Source: Bacteroidaceae bacterium
GTDB lineage: Bacteria > Bacteroidota > Bacteroidia > Bacteroidales > Bacteroidaceae
DNA length: 64,000 nt
Direction: 5' to 3'
NCBI GenBank assembly: GCA_016291905.1
Contig: JAEEZS010000055.1
Location: forward strand, 62,001-126,000
The notes beneath the pieces were generated by a model, which made no database searches, was not told where the DNA came from, and saw only the letters and a program-made list of their open reading frames with translations. Both the position numbers and the translations under genes were made by a program. Shown here in pieces: positions 53,966 through 62,851 of this stretch. Every line of letters begins with the position of its first letter. Positions within the stretch are counted from its first letter, which is position 1.

Positions 53966-55678
53966 ATGACCGTTTTATCCTTTTTAAAACTTTTAGGCTG
54001 TCTTGCCCTGCTGATGTATGGTATGAAGGTGATGAGCGAGTCGCTCCAGAAACTGGCGGGCGGCCATCTGCGCAACATCATGGGCGCAATGACGCGCAAC
54101 CGCTTCACGGGCTTGCTCACAGGTACATTTGTGACGGCTGCCGTACAGTCTTCCACAGCCACTACCGTCCTTACGGTTAGTTTTGTCAACGCGGGACTGC
54201 TCACGTTAGCGCAAGCTATCAGCGTTATCATGGGTGCCAATATCGGTACTACGGTCACGGCGTGGCTGATGGCGTTCTTCGGCTTTTCTGTGGACATGAG
54301 CAGTTTTGCCTGGCCCATCTTCTTCATAGGCATCATCCTTTTGTTCCAGAAAAAGAATACGGGAAAGTCCGTCGGCGAGTTCTTCTTTGGTTTTGCTTTC
54401 CTGTTCTTTGCACTATCTACGCTGCGTATGAATGCTGCCGAGATGGATTTGGCACACAACGAGGCCGTAATAAACTTCTTCTCCTCCTTTAACCCCAACA
54501 GCATCTGGACTACCTTGCTCTTCCTTCTCATTGGCGGAGTGCTCACCATGTGCGTGCAGTCGTCGGCAGCCATCATGGCCATCACCATGTTGCTCTGCTC
54601 GTCGGGCGTCATGCCTATCTATCAAGGTATAGCCCTTGTCATGGGCGAAAACATCGGTACTACCATCACGGCTAATGTGGCAGCTCTCTCCGCTACTACG
54701 CAGGCTCGCCGCGCCGCCCTCACCCACCTTATCTTTAATATCTTCGGTGTTTTGTGGATTCTGTGCGTGTTCCGTCCGTTTATCAACATGGTCTGTTCGC
54801 TTGTCGGTTTTGACCCCCTCTATGTCCCCACGACAGAGGCCGACATCGCTCACAACAGCACGATGGTCAACTATGCCCTTTGCGCCTTCCACACCTGCTT
54901 TAACCTCTGCAATGTCTTAATCCTCATCTGGTTCATCCACCCGCTTGAGCGCATCGTCTGCAAACTCATAAAGGGCAAAGAGGAAGACGAAGACACGCGT
55001 CTGCGCTACATCTCCGCTGGTATGCTTAGCACCGCCGAACTCTCGCTGCTTGAAGCCCGCAAGGAAATAAACCTTTTCGCCCGCCGTGTGCAGCGTATGT
55101 TCGATTTCTTACCTCAGCTGCTCCATATGACCGACGAGGACGAATTCACGAAACTCTTCTCGCGTATTGAGAAATACGAGGGCATCTCGGACAATATGGA
55201 GATAGAGATAGCCAACTACCTCAACAAGGTTTCCGAGGGACGCCTCAGTGCCGAAAGTAAACTCGATATCCGCAGCATGCTGCGCGAGATTTCTGAGATA
55301 GAGAGCATCGGCGACAGCTGCTATAATATGGCCCGTGCCGTCAACCGCAAGTTCCAATCGTCAGAGGACTTCACTCCCGAACAGTACCGCCACATCGACC
55401 ACATGTTTACCCTCTGTGACCGTGCCCTCAATCAGATGAGCGCCCTTCTCGAAGATACCACGGGAAGCGTCGAGGCTGTCGAAAGCCTTAACATCGAGAA
55501 CGAAATCAACAACTACCGCTCACGCCTGAAGGAGATGAACATCGTCGATGTGGGCGAACAGAAGTACGACTATCAGATGGGCGTTCATTACATGGACATC
55601 ATCAGCGAATGCGAGAAGCTCGGCGACTATGCCATCAACGTCGTTGAGGCTCACGCTCACGTCCGCCTGACAATCTGA
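53966..55678 (+). CDS. Na/Pi cotransporter family protein with PhoU-like domain
   Basis: 570-residue membrane transporter of the NptA/PhoU-linked family. Two inverted transport repeats carry the hallmark QSS motifs (VQSSTATT and VQSSAAIM) and the paired GANIGTTVTAW and GENIGTTITAN. A C-terminal cytoplasmic PhoU-like helical domain (from about residue 335, with RMFDFLPQLLH) is present. It probably imports phosphate with sodium; in several bacteria this type controls phosphate uptake or efflux. The ATG at 53966 follows a consensus promoter; the frame open further upstream is antisense to the kinase gene. Confidence 0.92.
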   Translation: MTVLSFLKLLGCLALLMYGMKVMSESLQKLAGGHLRNIMGAMTRNRFTGLLTGTFVTAAVQSSTATTVLTVSFVNAGLLTLAQAISVIMGANIGTTVTAWLMAFFGFSVDMSSFAWPIFFIGIILLFQKKNTGKSVGEFFFGFAFLFFALSTLRMNAAEMDLAHNEAVINFFSSFNPNSIWTTLLFLLIGGVLTMCVQSSAAIMAITMLLCSSGVMPIYQGIALVMGENIGTTITANVAALSATTQARRAALTHLIFNIFGVLWILCVFRPFINMVCSLVGFDPLYVPTTEADIAHNSTMVNYALCAFHTCFNLCNVLILIWFIHPLERIVCKLIKGKEEDEDTRLRYISAGMLSTAELSLLEARKEINLFARRVQRMFDFLPQLLHMTDEDEFTKLFSRIEKYEGISDNMEIEIANYLNKVSEGRLSAESKLDIRSMLREISEIESIGDSCYNMARAVNRKFQSSEDFTPEQYRHIDHMFTLCDRALNQMSALLEDTTGSVEAVESLNIENEINNYRSRLKEMNIVDVGEQKYDYQMGVHYMDIISECEKLGDYAINVVEAHAHVRLTI

Positions 55679-55703
55679 TACTTGGTAAGTAATAAATCCT
55701 GTT

Positions 55704-56423
55704 TTAGAAAACCCATTTCAAGCCCACGCAGGGTTGGCATGAGAATCCGTGTGTGCCTCGGTGGTTATAGCCGAGCACTACTTCGCCTCCAAGGTTGAGG
55801 TTGGGTACGCCTATGGCTGACATATTCATCCACAGCTGGGGCTGTGAGACGACGGAGAAGTGGGCATAGCCTATCTCCATCTGGTCAGTCAGGTACTCTG
55901 TGTTGTTGCCCCACACATCGAAGAATCCGTTGAAGGTAAGCCCTCCCAATCCAAACAGATGCCCTACGTTCCACGTGCCAGTGAACTTCAAAGGGACATC
56001 GGCACTACCGCTGCCGATGAAATGGTCATACATCAGGGCAATGGATGCCGTGCGGCTGAAGTCGGCGTTATGGAAAGCATATCTGGCACCAATGCAAGTC
56101 ATGCCGTTGCCATTACCGATGCTGTTAAAATCAAATTCCAAATGAAGAAAGAGGTCGCGCAGACGGGTGTTTTTCCAGAAGTTCAGCCCACGCTCAAACT
56201 CATAATAGCTCTCCACGTCTGTCCAGCTTCTTTGCCCGTCAGACTGGTGGGTGAAATAATAGTGGTCGATAAAAAAATACGTGTCGCCCCACCTATCACC
56301 TTTGTACGTTTCAATGGTGGTGATAGGAGTCTCAACGCAGTCATACAGTACCTGGATGTTCACTTGAGCCGTGCAGAATAACGTGGAAAGTACGGCATAT
56401 AGCGTAAGGATAGACTTTTTCAT
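55704..56423 (-). CDS. DUF5020 outer-membrane protein (Tsx-like)
   Basis: 239-residue exported barrel: signal peptide (MKKSILTLYAVLSTLFCTAQ) then aromatic-rich beta strands typical of DUF5020, a Bacteroidetes family resembling the nucleoside channel Tsx (RWGDTYFFIDHYYF near the N-terminus; NGMTCIGARYAF; the ending VGLKWVF with terminal Phe). The substrate is not known; nucleosides are a reasonable guess from the fold. Convergent with the Na/Pi transporter gene at a 25-base gap. Consensus promoter at 56473-56505. Confidence 0.8.
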   Translation of the reverse strand: MKKSILTLYAVLSTLFCTAQVNIQVLYDCVETPITTIETYKGDRWGDTYFFIDHYYFTHQSDGQRSWTDVESYYEFERGLNFWKNTRLRDLFLHLEFDFNSIGNGNGMTCIGARYAFHNADFSRTASIALMYDHFIGSGSADVPLKFTGTWNVGHLFGLGGLTFNGFFDVWGNNTEYLTDQMEIGYAHFSVVSQPQLWMNMSAIGVPNLNLGGEVVLGYNHRGTHGFSCQPCVGLKWVF

Positions 56424-56472
56424 ACGACTTCACTTTTGGAGGATTCTTCCTTGTTTTTTCAGTTTTCGGCTG

Positions 56473-56505
56473 CAAAAGTAGGCAATAAAACCCATATCCT
56501 CCAAA
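56473..56505 (-). promoter_or_regulatory. Promoter of the DUF5020 gene
   Basis: Minus-strand TTTG (56502-56505), 21-base spacer and TACTTTTG (56473-56480), matching the consensus. Confidence 0.75.
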
Positions 56506-56601
56506 TTTTTCCTTCATCGCCCTCTTGAAATCCGCCAGTTTCGTCCCATTTGCCGTTAAAAAGAAGGGGTTGCAGACGATACTGTTTTTTTGTAAAGGAA
56601 A

Positions 56602-56629
56602 TCCCCGCTACCTTCGCAGGCAACGGGGA
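56602..56629 (-). terminator. Possible terminator downstream of the tail-fibre-domain gene
   Basis: TCCCCG/CGGGGA pair (56602-56607, 56624-56629) with an inner CCT/AGG helix; read on the minus strand the hairpin is followed by TTTCCTTT, a weak T-rich tail. Confidence 0.4.
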
Positions 56630-56660
56630 CGTGTGATGCATCTATATAAAGAGTAAGCTT

Positions 56661-57389
56661 CTATTTTGTCAGAATCATGCGCTTGGTGTCGATGACGTTG
56701 CCGTCGGCGATGAGGGAGTAGAGGTACATGCCGGCGTCGAGGCTGCGGGCGGAGATGGTGACGAAGGTCTTGCCGCGTCCTTCGACGAGGTACTGGTCAA
56801 CCTGCTTGCCGCTGAGGTCGTAGATGTAGATCATGGCCGTCGTGACGCCCTCGGCTACCGAGCAGGGGATGACGGTATTCTCCGTGAAGGGGTTGGGCGT
56901 GTTCTGGAACAGCTCGGTCTTCAGGCCGCGCATGGCAATGGCGTCCACAGGAGTGACGTTTTCTTCGCCGATGCCTGCTGCCTTGCGCGTCTCCTTCAGC
57001 TCAGCCTTCAGTTCCTGGATGGCTGTGACAAGAATGGGTATCAGCTCCGTAATGGAGATGCCCAGATGGGAGTCGCTTACATGATAGATGAGGTTGGGGA
57101 GGACATCCTGAAACTCTTCGGCGACAAAGCCGAAGTGGGTGTGGGTAAACGTCTCCTCGTCTCCTTGATACAAGTAGATAGGATTTCCATTTTCATCTTC
57201 GTCAATTTTGGGGTTAACGAGGTTGTACTGAACGGGATTCAATCCCAAAACGATTTCCAAGGTGTTGGGAATAGTCTCCGACAAACTTTGGACATTGGTT
57301 CGCTGGTTGTTGTCGCCGCCGCTTACCAATTGTGCATTCATGGCAACAGACAGAGTGGCTGCCAACACTACTAATACTAATCTTTTCAT
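56661..57389 (-). CDS. Exported protein with intramolecular chaperone (S74-like) and type IX sorting domain
   Basis: 242-residue exported protein. After a signal peptide (MKRLVLVVLAATLSVAMNA) comes a segment like the tail-fibre chaperone/peptidase S74 domain (FGFVAEEFQDVLPNLIYHVS, then SITELIPILVTAIQELKAEL, about residues 86-130). In phage fibres this trimerises and self-cleaves; Bacteroidetes use the same domain at the end of surface proteins. The last 85 residues form a type IX secretion C-terminal domain (LFQNTPNPFTENTVIPCSV, IYDLSGKQVDQY, ending TKRMILTK). The protein lacks a large N-terminal fibre, so its role is open. The next gene upstream lies 75 bases away. Confidence 0.8.
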   Translation of the reverse strand: MKRLVLVVLAATLSVAMNAQLVSGGDNNQRTNVQSLSETIPNTLEIVLGLNPVQYNLVNPKIDEDENGNPIYLYQGDEETFTHTHFGFVAEEFQDVLPNLIYHVSDSHLGISITELIPILVTAIQELKAELKETRKAAGIGEENVTPVDAIAMRGLKTELFQNTPNPFTENTVIPCSVAEGVTTAMIYIYDLSGKQVDQYLVEGRGKTFVTISARSLDAGMYLYSLIADGNVIDTKRMILTK

Positions 57390-57463
57390 AATGCTTACTT
57401 TTGTTTTTATGGGTGAATAAATTATTGTGAATTTTCAATTTTCATGATCAGGGCAGGAGCGGG

Positions 57464-59782
57464 CTATTCCACAAACACTTTCTTTCCGTTGCGGATGAGG
57501 ATTCCCTGCCGTGTGGATTCCGCCGGGCGGCCTTGCAGGTCGTAGTGGCGCTCGGCATCGGCAGGCTCGTCCGTCTCGGGGGTGTTGACGGACGTCATGT
57601 CGAACTGGAATATGTGGGCGCCCTCAAAGTATTCCCAGGTGCCGATGGTGAGATTGTCGTCGGGTTCGCAGGGGCCCACCTTGAAATCGACATAGTGCAG
57701 GTCGTAGCAGTCGCACATCCATGTATAGCCAGCCTGGACGGTTTCCAGATAGATGCTGTCGCCATGAATCTCGTAATAGCAGTAGTGCCTCATGCAGCAC
57801 GTGTATGTGAGCCAGCCCGTGATGTGCAGGCTGTCGCCTTCGGTCTTGACGGAAAGGGTGGGTTCACCTTCGCGCCATTTGTAGTCATCTTTATCAGGGG
57901 TCGGAATATAGACCATGCCCCTAGGGACGTCAAGGGGGGACTCCCTTACGGTGAAGGGAACCACATAGGAGGCGAAGTGTAGTTTGTCGGCTTTGTCAAC
58001 GGCCGAAAGCACTATTTCATAGTCACCGGCATCGAGCATTCCGAGCGAAATGACAAGGTCGTCGTTAACATACATGTCATAATCGACGGCGGAATAGATG
58101 GGGGTGTTGAGGTAGAATTTGTTGCCCACAATGCTGTCCAGATGAAGGCTGGAACCGGCGTATGGTAGTCCGTCCCAATGTACCATGAACTCTATATTCA
58201 ATCCCGTAAAGAGATAGTCCCGACGGGTGGCGTCACGGTCGGTAGTTGTTTTTCCCTTCCCTGGCCATACGGGGGCAATGAATTCGAAGGGAGAGTCCTT
58301 GGCCAAATAGTCGGCTACGCTCCCCATTGCGTCTGCTAAATCCATATGGAAAACGGTGTGCTCAGTATAATGACTTGAAACGCCTATGGTGCAATGGTCG
58401 CTGTTTTCGAATGGTGCAACCTTGAAATCCACATAGAAATGGTTAAAGCATCGGCAGACATTATAGTTCAAGCCTTCAACGGTCTCGATATAGACGGAAT
58501 CGCCGTGGACTTCGTAGTAGCAGTAATGGTCCGAACAGCAGTTGAACGGGACCCAGCCTGTGATGTGAAGGCTGTCGCCGTCAAGTGTGGCGTTCATCCT
58601 TGGCTCTTCGTCAGCGAAGTCCTTTTCCTTTCTGTCGCTAAAGCGAACCAGCCCGCAGGGGACGGTGACGGGATTCTCCTCGACCGTGAACGGAATCTCG
58701 TGTGACTCCGTCGGCATGAACCCTGCGTCGTCAACGCTGGAGAGAACTACCACATAGTTGCCTGCATCAAAGGAACCCATTGGTACAGCGTATAGATAGG
58801 CAAGATCCGTTAGGGGATCGTCGACAAGGAAATCGTAGTGGGCGCTGATATAGACCTTTCCGTCGCTGATGCTGTCGAGCGTTTGATAATAGCCAATCAC
58901 AAGTCCTGGCCAGGTTGTCTTGAACCATATATCCACTCCCGCTTTCAGACCGCCCGGCGAGATGAACTCATAGGGTATCTCCTCTCCAGAGTTATCCAGA
59001 ATCCTTGCCGGCCCGACATGAATGGTTGTCGAAGCCGTGAACGGGGGCATTGCTTCGTCCCCATCGACGACGTTGAGCACTACGCGATATTTTCCTGCTG
59101 CCAGCTTTCCGAGTGAAGAGGTTGACACTATGTCTTCCTCGCTATATTCCAAGCTATGGTAGATACCTTCGAGGGTAATGACATTTCCTTCAATGGACTG
59201 AATGCTCTGCTGATACAGTCCTCCACCCAGGCTCGAAATGCGGCAGACCACATCCACATCGTCGTTTTCTTTCGGGTCTTTCTGGCCTGTAACGATATCC
59301 GTCTTGGGCTGCCTTTGCCGTACGAAGGCATACACGCAATCTGGATAACTATCGTTGTCTTCTAATACCAAGTTCTTATTAGTCACCCTGTAATCCTCAA
59401 TAAGGATTGTTGTGCCCATACATCCCATGATTTGGATAAGGTAAAAGTCTTCTTGGCATCCTTCAACGACAACATCTCCTATGTTAAGAAAATAGTTCTC
59501 CGAACTATCATCGGTTGTTCCATGTACGAAATGCAGGGTGATTGTGTGTCCTTCCACCGTATAGTCCAGTCGTGCTCCTGCCAAAGGATTGCCAGTGTAA
59601 TAGCCGGATAGGAGAAGTCTGTTTTCCGAGAGAGCGAACTCAAGGGAATTATCGAATTCCGTACTTTCTTCTCTGGGCGGCACTGACGCTATCTCGCGTC
59701 CCAGTTCAATGCTGCCGGTGAATGCCCTTGCATTTAATAAGGAGAATCCAGCAAAGAGGATGAAGAAGATGGCTTTTTTCAT
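57464..59782 (-). CDS. Large secreted repeat protein with cysteine modules and type IX-like tail (unknown)
   Basis: 772-residue exported protein. The signal peptide (MKKAIFFILFAGFSLLNA) is followed by a beta-rich N-terminal domain and then Ig-like segments. Two cysteine modules follow, near residues 395-470 and 650-725. Each contains CC, HYCYYEVHGDS or HYCYYEIHGDS, a CRC or CDC cluster, and HFYVDFKV or LHYVDFKV. The C-terminus (HYDLQGRPAES, then LIRNGKKVFVE) resembles a type IX sorting tail. The same kind of tail occurs in the proteins at 7500 and 56661. I cannot name the cysteine module. The promoter at 59805-59837 shares a long motif with that of the TPR regulator. Confidence 0.75.
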   Translation of the reverse strand: MKKAIFFILFAGFSLLNARAFTGSIELGREIASVPPREESTEFDNSLEFALSENRLLLSGYYTGNPLAGARLDYTVEGHTITLHFVHGTTDDSSENYFLNIGDVVVEGCQEDFYLIQIMGCMGTTILIEDYRVTNKNLVLEDNDSYPDCVYAFVRQRQPKTDIVTGQKDPKENDDVDVVCRISSLGGGLYQQSIQSIEGNVITLEGIYHSLEYSEEDIVSTSSLGKLAAGKYRVVLNVVDGDEAMPPFTASTTIHVGPARILDNSGEEIPYEFISPGGLKAGVDIWFKTTWPGLVIGYYQTLDSISDGKVYISAHYDFLVDDPLTDLAYLYAVPMGSFDAGNYVVVLSSVDDAGFMPTESHEIPFTVEENPVTVPCGLVRFSDRKEKDFADEEPRMNATLDGDSLHITGWVPFNCCSDHYCYYEVHGDSVYIETVEGLNYNVCRCFNHFYVDFKVAPFENSDHCTIGVSSHYTEHTVFHMDLADAMGSVADYLAKDSPFEFIAPVWPGKGKTTTDRDATRRDYLFTGLNIEFMVHWDGLPYAGSSLHLDSIVGNKFYLNTPIYSAVDYDMYVNDDLVISLGMLDAGDYEIVLSAVDKADKLHFASYVVPFTVRESPLDVPRGMVYIPTPDKDDYKWREGEPTLSVKTEGDSLHITGWLTYTCCMRHYCYYEIHGDSIYLETVQAGYTWMCDCYDLHYVDFKVGPCEPDDNLTIGTWEYFEGAHIFQFDMTSVNTPETDEPADAERHYDLQGRPAESTRQGILIRNGKKVFVE

Positions 59783-59804
59783 ATCTTTATTGTTCTTTTG
59801 GATG

Positions 59805-59837
59805 CAAAGTTAGGAGTTAAAAAAGGTCTTTTCCAAA
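59805..59837 (-). promoter_or_regulatory. Promoter of the secreted repeat protein
   Basis: Minus-strand TTTG (59834-59837), 21-base spacer and TAACTTTG (59805-59812); consensus match. The -33 box is the edge of the shared operator motif at 59831-59862. Confidence 0.75.
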
Positions 59838-59862
59838 TTTTTTACGTGACAAAAATGTGACA
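59831..59862 (-). promoter_or_regulatory. Shared operator-like motif, copy 1
   Basis: 32 bases that include the -33 box are identical, except at two positions, to 61724-61755. The upstream half contains a direct repeat, TGTCAC-N5-TGTCAC on the minus strand (11-base period), placed just upstream of the -33 box. This is the position and spacing of an activator site. Confidence 0.65.
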
Positions 59863-59979
59863 TTTTTCGTTATTGGAAAATTCCCGGCGTGAAACAGTTT
59901 CTTTTCTATACTTCCTACGGAGCTGAAAAAAAGGGAAAAACACCGATGGAATGGGGCTTTTTTGAAGATGTGCTTAATA

Positions 59980-60010
59980 AATCAAGCCATTTTAGGTTTT
60001 TTGCTTGATT
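59980..60010 (-). terminator. Possible terminator downstream of the TPR regulator
   Basis: AATCAAGC (59980-59987) pairs with GCTTGATT (60003-60010); on the minus strand the stem is followed by a TATT-type tail. Confidence 0.4.
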
Positions 60011-60024
60011 CCTTTGCAGGGCAG

Positions 60025-61671
60025 TTAGGCGCTGAAGAAAAGCTCGTACCATATGTCGTTTACCTTGCTTTTTATACGGCTTTTGCGCTTGCGGAGCACG
60101 GCAGAGTTGCTGCGCTCACATCGGGCGATGAGGCTTGTGCTCTTGCCAAGATAGGAATAGAGGCAGTAGTAGACTTCATCGAGGTTGAGCGAGGGACATT
60201 CATTCTTTAAATCGACCATGATGTCGGCAAAACAGTCGGCCAGCGTGGCGCGTAGGTCGCGGTGCTGCTCCTGCGTTAGTTCGTGTCCTGTAACCTCCAT
60301 TTCGTTGAGCCGCTTTGCCCAAAGGGAGAGAAGGAACGCCTGACGGCTGAGCGTGCATTGCTGACGTCGCAAGGCAAGGAGCTGGTGGCTCTCCTCTGGT
60401 GATACGGACTGCATGCTCTCCATCTTCTCCTTCTGCCGCAGGATTTCCAGACGTGCCTTTGAGAGCAGTTGTTGAAGACGAATAAGGCGGGTCTTGTTGT
60501 AACGATCTATCAGCAGGAATATGGTGGCTACAATGAGCAACACGAAAACAGACGAGGCAATCAATATAGACATGAGATGTTGACGGCGAGCCTTTTCGCG
60601 ACGCGCCTGCATCTCCAGCTCATGGCGTGCGTTGACTTCGGCCAGTTCGGTGCCGTTCCATTGCCGCCAGGCAGAGTCGGCCAGCAGGGTGTAGCGCTCC
60701 ATATAGAAGGCAACAGAGTCTGGATACCCTAACTGGAGACTGAGAGGTGCCATCTTGCGGCAGATGTTGGCTTGGGTGAAGAGCTCTTCATCCTGCTGAA
60801 GGGCAAGGCGGAAGCAGATGGCAGCGGAGTCGGTCTGGCCCAAGCCGAGAAAGGCGTCGCCTAGCACGCTATAGACGGCACCAAACGTTTTGCCACGTAG
60901 ACATGCGTAGGCATGAGCCTTGGCTGTGGGATAATCTTCACGAAGATAGCCGTTAAGCTTGGCCGCTTCGAAGTGGGCTTTCTGCTTTAGTCCCTCTGTG
61001 GCACGTGGATGGCGGATGATACGCTGAAGGAGGGTGTCGGCCTCGTTGGCGGCACCATAATTTATAAGGACACGTGCAATGTGGTAATTGTTGACTAGGG
61101 TATCGCGTTCGGAGACGGAGGGCGAACGGTTGAAGGCACGGTAGGAATTGAGCGCTTCGTTGAACATGCCGCGATTGGCATAGTGGTGGCCAAGATTCTG
61201 GCAGCAGAGGGCATAGTAGCGCGAGGTGGTGTCGGGGAAAAGAGGTTGCGCTGTCAGAAAGGCCTTTACGGCTCCGATTTCATCCCCTTCCTCAGCTCGG
61301 ACACAGCCAAGAGAGTACCACGCCATAGCGGCATGGTAGTTAGGGTGACGTGGAACGCCGTAATAGTCCGTGGCTGTGCGGATGAGTGAATCAGAGGTTA
61401 GGGGAACGAAACACTTGTAGTCAGCCTGCGTTCGGAGGATGGCATAGAGGGCTGCGTCTTTGGATTGAAGATTGAAAACTGAGGATTGAAGATTGAGGCT
61501 GTCCAACACGGCACTAGCGGCGCGGGGGTCTGTTTCCAGTAGCGCCTCGGCAGTCTGAAGTGAGGACAAAAGCTGGCGTTCAGCAGTATTCCCGGCTGTA
61601 CAAGCAACAAGCAGCAGGGGCAGGGTAGCCGCTGCTGCAAGGAGGTTTCGGATGGTCTTGAATGGGCTCAT
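60025..61671 (-). CDS. TPR membrane regulator with C-terminal HTH-like segment
   Basis: 548-residue protein. A lipoprotein-like leader (LAAAATLPLLLVACTAG) is followed by about six TPR units (to about residue 330), a membrane helix (LMSILIASSVFVLLIVATIF, about 350-370), a basic coiled coil and a C-terminal helical segment (LDEVYYCLYSYLGKSTSLIA, CERSNSAVLRKRKSRIKSKV) that resembles the winged or helix-turn-helix end of Bacteroidales TPR-type regulators. It would sense an envelope signal and act in the cytoplasm. The start at 61671 fits the promoter (20-base leader); 61689 is an alternative. Residues near 66-77 (LNLQSSVFNLQS) are encoded by 7-bp repeats. Confidence 0.75.
   Translation of the reverse strand: MSPFKTIRNLLAAAATLPLLLVACTAGNTAERQLLSSLQTAEALLETDPRAASAVLDSLNLQSSVFNLQSKDAALYAILRTQADYKCFVPLTSDSLIRTATDYYGVPRHPNYHAAMAWYSLGCVRAEEGDEIGAVKAFLTAQPLFPDTTSRYYALCCQNLGHHYANRGMFNEALNSYRAFNRSPSVSERDTLVNNYHIARVLINYGAANEADTLLQRIIRHPRATEGLKQKAHFEAAKLNGYLREDYPTAKAHAYACLRGKTFGAVYSVLGDAFLGLGQTDSAAICFRLALQQDEELFTQANICRKMAPLSLQLGYPDSVAFYMERYTLLADSAWRQWNGTELAEVNARHELEMQARREKARRQHLMSILIASSVFVLLIVATIFLLIDRYNKTRLIRLQQLLSKARLEILRQKEKMESMQSVSPEESHQLLALRRQQCTLSRQAFLLSLWAKRLNEMEVTGHELTQEQHRDLRATLADCFADIMVDLKNECPSLNLDEVYYCLYSYLGKSTSLIARCERSNSAVLRKRKSRIKSKVNDIWYELFFSA
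61461..61498. repeat. 7-bp repeat tract inside the TPR regulator gene
   Basis: Five heptamers (GGATTGA, AGATTGA, AAACTGA, GGATTGA, AGATTGA) lie in frame in the coding sequence and encode LNLQSSVFNLQS. Confidence 0.7.
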
Positions 61672-61697
61672 GAGGTTTTCTTTTGTCAATTTTTCGG

Positions 61698-61730
61698 CAA
61701 AAGTACACCGTCTTTCCCTTACGTTCCAAA
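61698..61730 (-). promoter_or_regulatory. Promoter of the TPR regulator gene
   Basis: Minus-strand TTTG (61727-61730), 21-base spacer and TACTTTTG (61698-61705), matching the consensus; overlaps the shared motif. Confidence 0.75.
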
Positions 61731-61755
61731 CTTTTTGCGTGACAAAAATGTGACA
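61724..61755 (-). promoter_or_regulatory. Shared operator-like motif, copy 2
   Basis: Second copy of the 32-base motif (see 59831-59862), with the same placement relative to the -33 box and the same TGTCAC-N5-TGTCAC direct repeat. Confidence 0.65.
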
Positions 61756-61794
61756 ATTGTTTTCGGCTTTGCCAAGGCTAATTTTAGTCTTTGC

Positions 61795-62844
61795 CTATAA
61801 AATCAGCATGGCATCGCCGTAGGCACCGAAGCGGTAGCCTTGTTTTACGGCTTGTTCGTAGGCCTTCATGACAACATCGTAGCCGCCGAAAGCGCAAGCC
61901 ATCATCAGCATGGGCGACATGGGGAGGTGGAAGTTTGTAACGAGGGCGTTGGGCAATGTAAAGTCGTAGGGAGGGAAGATGAACTTGTTGGTCCAACCCT
62001 CGTATTCCTTCAGCAGCCCGTCGGTGCCCACAGCCGTTTCCATTGCCTTGATGACGGAGGTGCCGATGGCGCAGATGCGGTGTCCGGATTCCTTTGCGCG
62101 GTTGACGACGTCGCAGGCTTCGCGCCCCACAAACATCTGCTCGCTGTCCATCTTATGCTTGGTGAGGTCTTCAACATCGATGCTGCGGAAGTTGCCAAGT
62201 CCGATATGGAGTGTGACGAAGGAGTATTCGATGCCCTTGATTTCCATGCGCTTCATCAGCTCGCGGCTGAAATGGAGGCCTGCACCCGGGGCGGTGACAG
62301 CTCCCTCCTTTGTGGCATAGATGGTCTGGAAACGTTCCAGGTCCTCGGGTGTAGAGGGACGATGGATATACGGCGGCAGGGGTGCGACGCCTAGCTGATA
62401 GAGATGTTGCTTGAACTCATCGTGCGTGCCGTCGTAGAGGAAGCGAAGGGTGCGGCCTCGTGAGGTGGTATTGTCGATAACCTCGGCCACCATCGAATTG
62501 TCCTCGCCGAAATAAAGCTTGTTGCCGATGCGGATTTTACGGGCAGGGTCAACGAGGACGTCCCACAAGCGCATGTCGGAGTTGAGCTCGCGGAGCAGAA
62601 ACACTTCGATGCGGGCTCCCGTCTTCTCCTTGTTACCATACAGGCGGGCAGGGAATACTTGCGTGTCGTTAAATAGAAAAGCGTCGTTTTCATCGAAGAA
62701 ATCAATGATGTTTTTGAACTGAAGGTGCTCAATTTCGCCGCTGTCGCGGTGCACAACCATCAGCCTCGACTCATCGCGATGGTAAGTGGGTTCGGTTGCG
62801 ATGTGATCTTCTGGCAGTTTGAACTTGAATTGGGAAAGCTTCAT
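61795..62844 (-). CDS. queA: S-adenosylmethionine:tRNA ribosyltransferase-isomerase
   Basis: 349-residue enzyme of queuosine synthesis that transfers and isomerises the ribosyl moiety of S-adenosylmethionine onto preQ1 in the wobble position of tRNAs. [14 protein letters not shown] (residues 6-19), [31 protein letters not shown] and [12 protein letters not shown] are family hallmarks; length is typical. It is seven bases downstream of truB, in the operon uppP-truB-queA, which couples two tRNA modification genes to a cell wall lipid enzyme. Confidence 0.96.
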   Translation of the reverse strand: MKLSQFKFKLPEDHIATEPTYHRDESRLMVVHRDSGEIEHLQFKNIIDFFDENDAFLFNDTQVFPARLYGNKEKTGARIEVFLLRELNSDMRLWDVLVDPARKIRIGNKLYFGEDNSMVAEVIDNTTSRGRTLRFLYDGTHDEFKQHLYQLGVAPLPPYIHRPSTPEDLERFQTIYATKEGAVTAPGAGLHFSRELMKRMEIKGIEYSFVTLHIGLGNFRSIDVEDLTKHKMDSEQMFVGREACDVVNRAKESGHRICAIGTSVIKAMETAVGTDGLLKEYEGWTNKFIFPPYDFTLPNALVTNFHLPMSPMLMMACAFGGYDVVMKAYEQAVKQGYRFGAYGDAMLIL

Positions 62845-62851
62845 AGTATAA

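Noticed and set aside
56459..56641. 60-codon minus-strand ORF between DUF5020 and the tail-fibre gene
   Set aside because: It covers a promoter and a hairpin, with no protein features.
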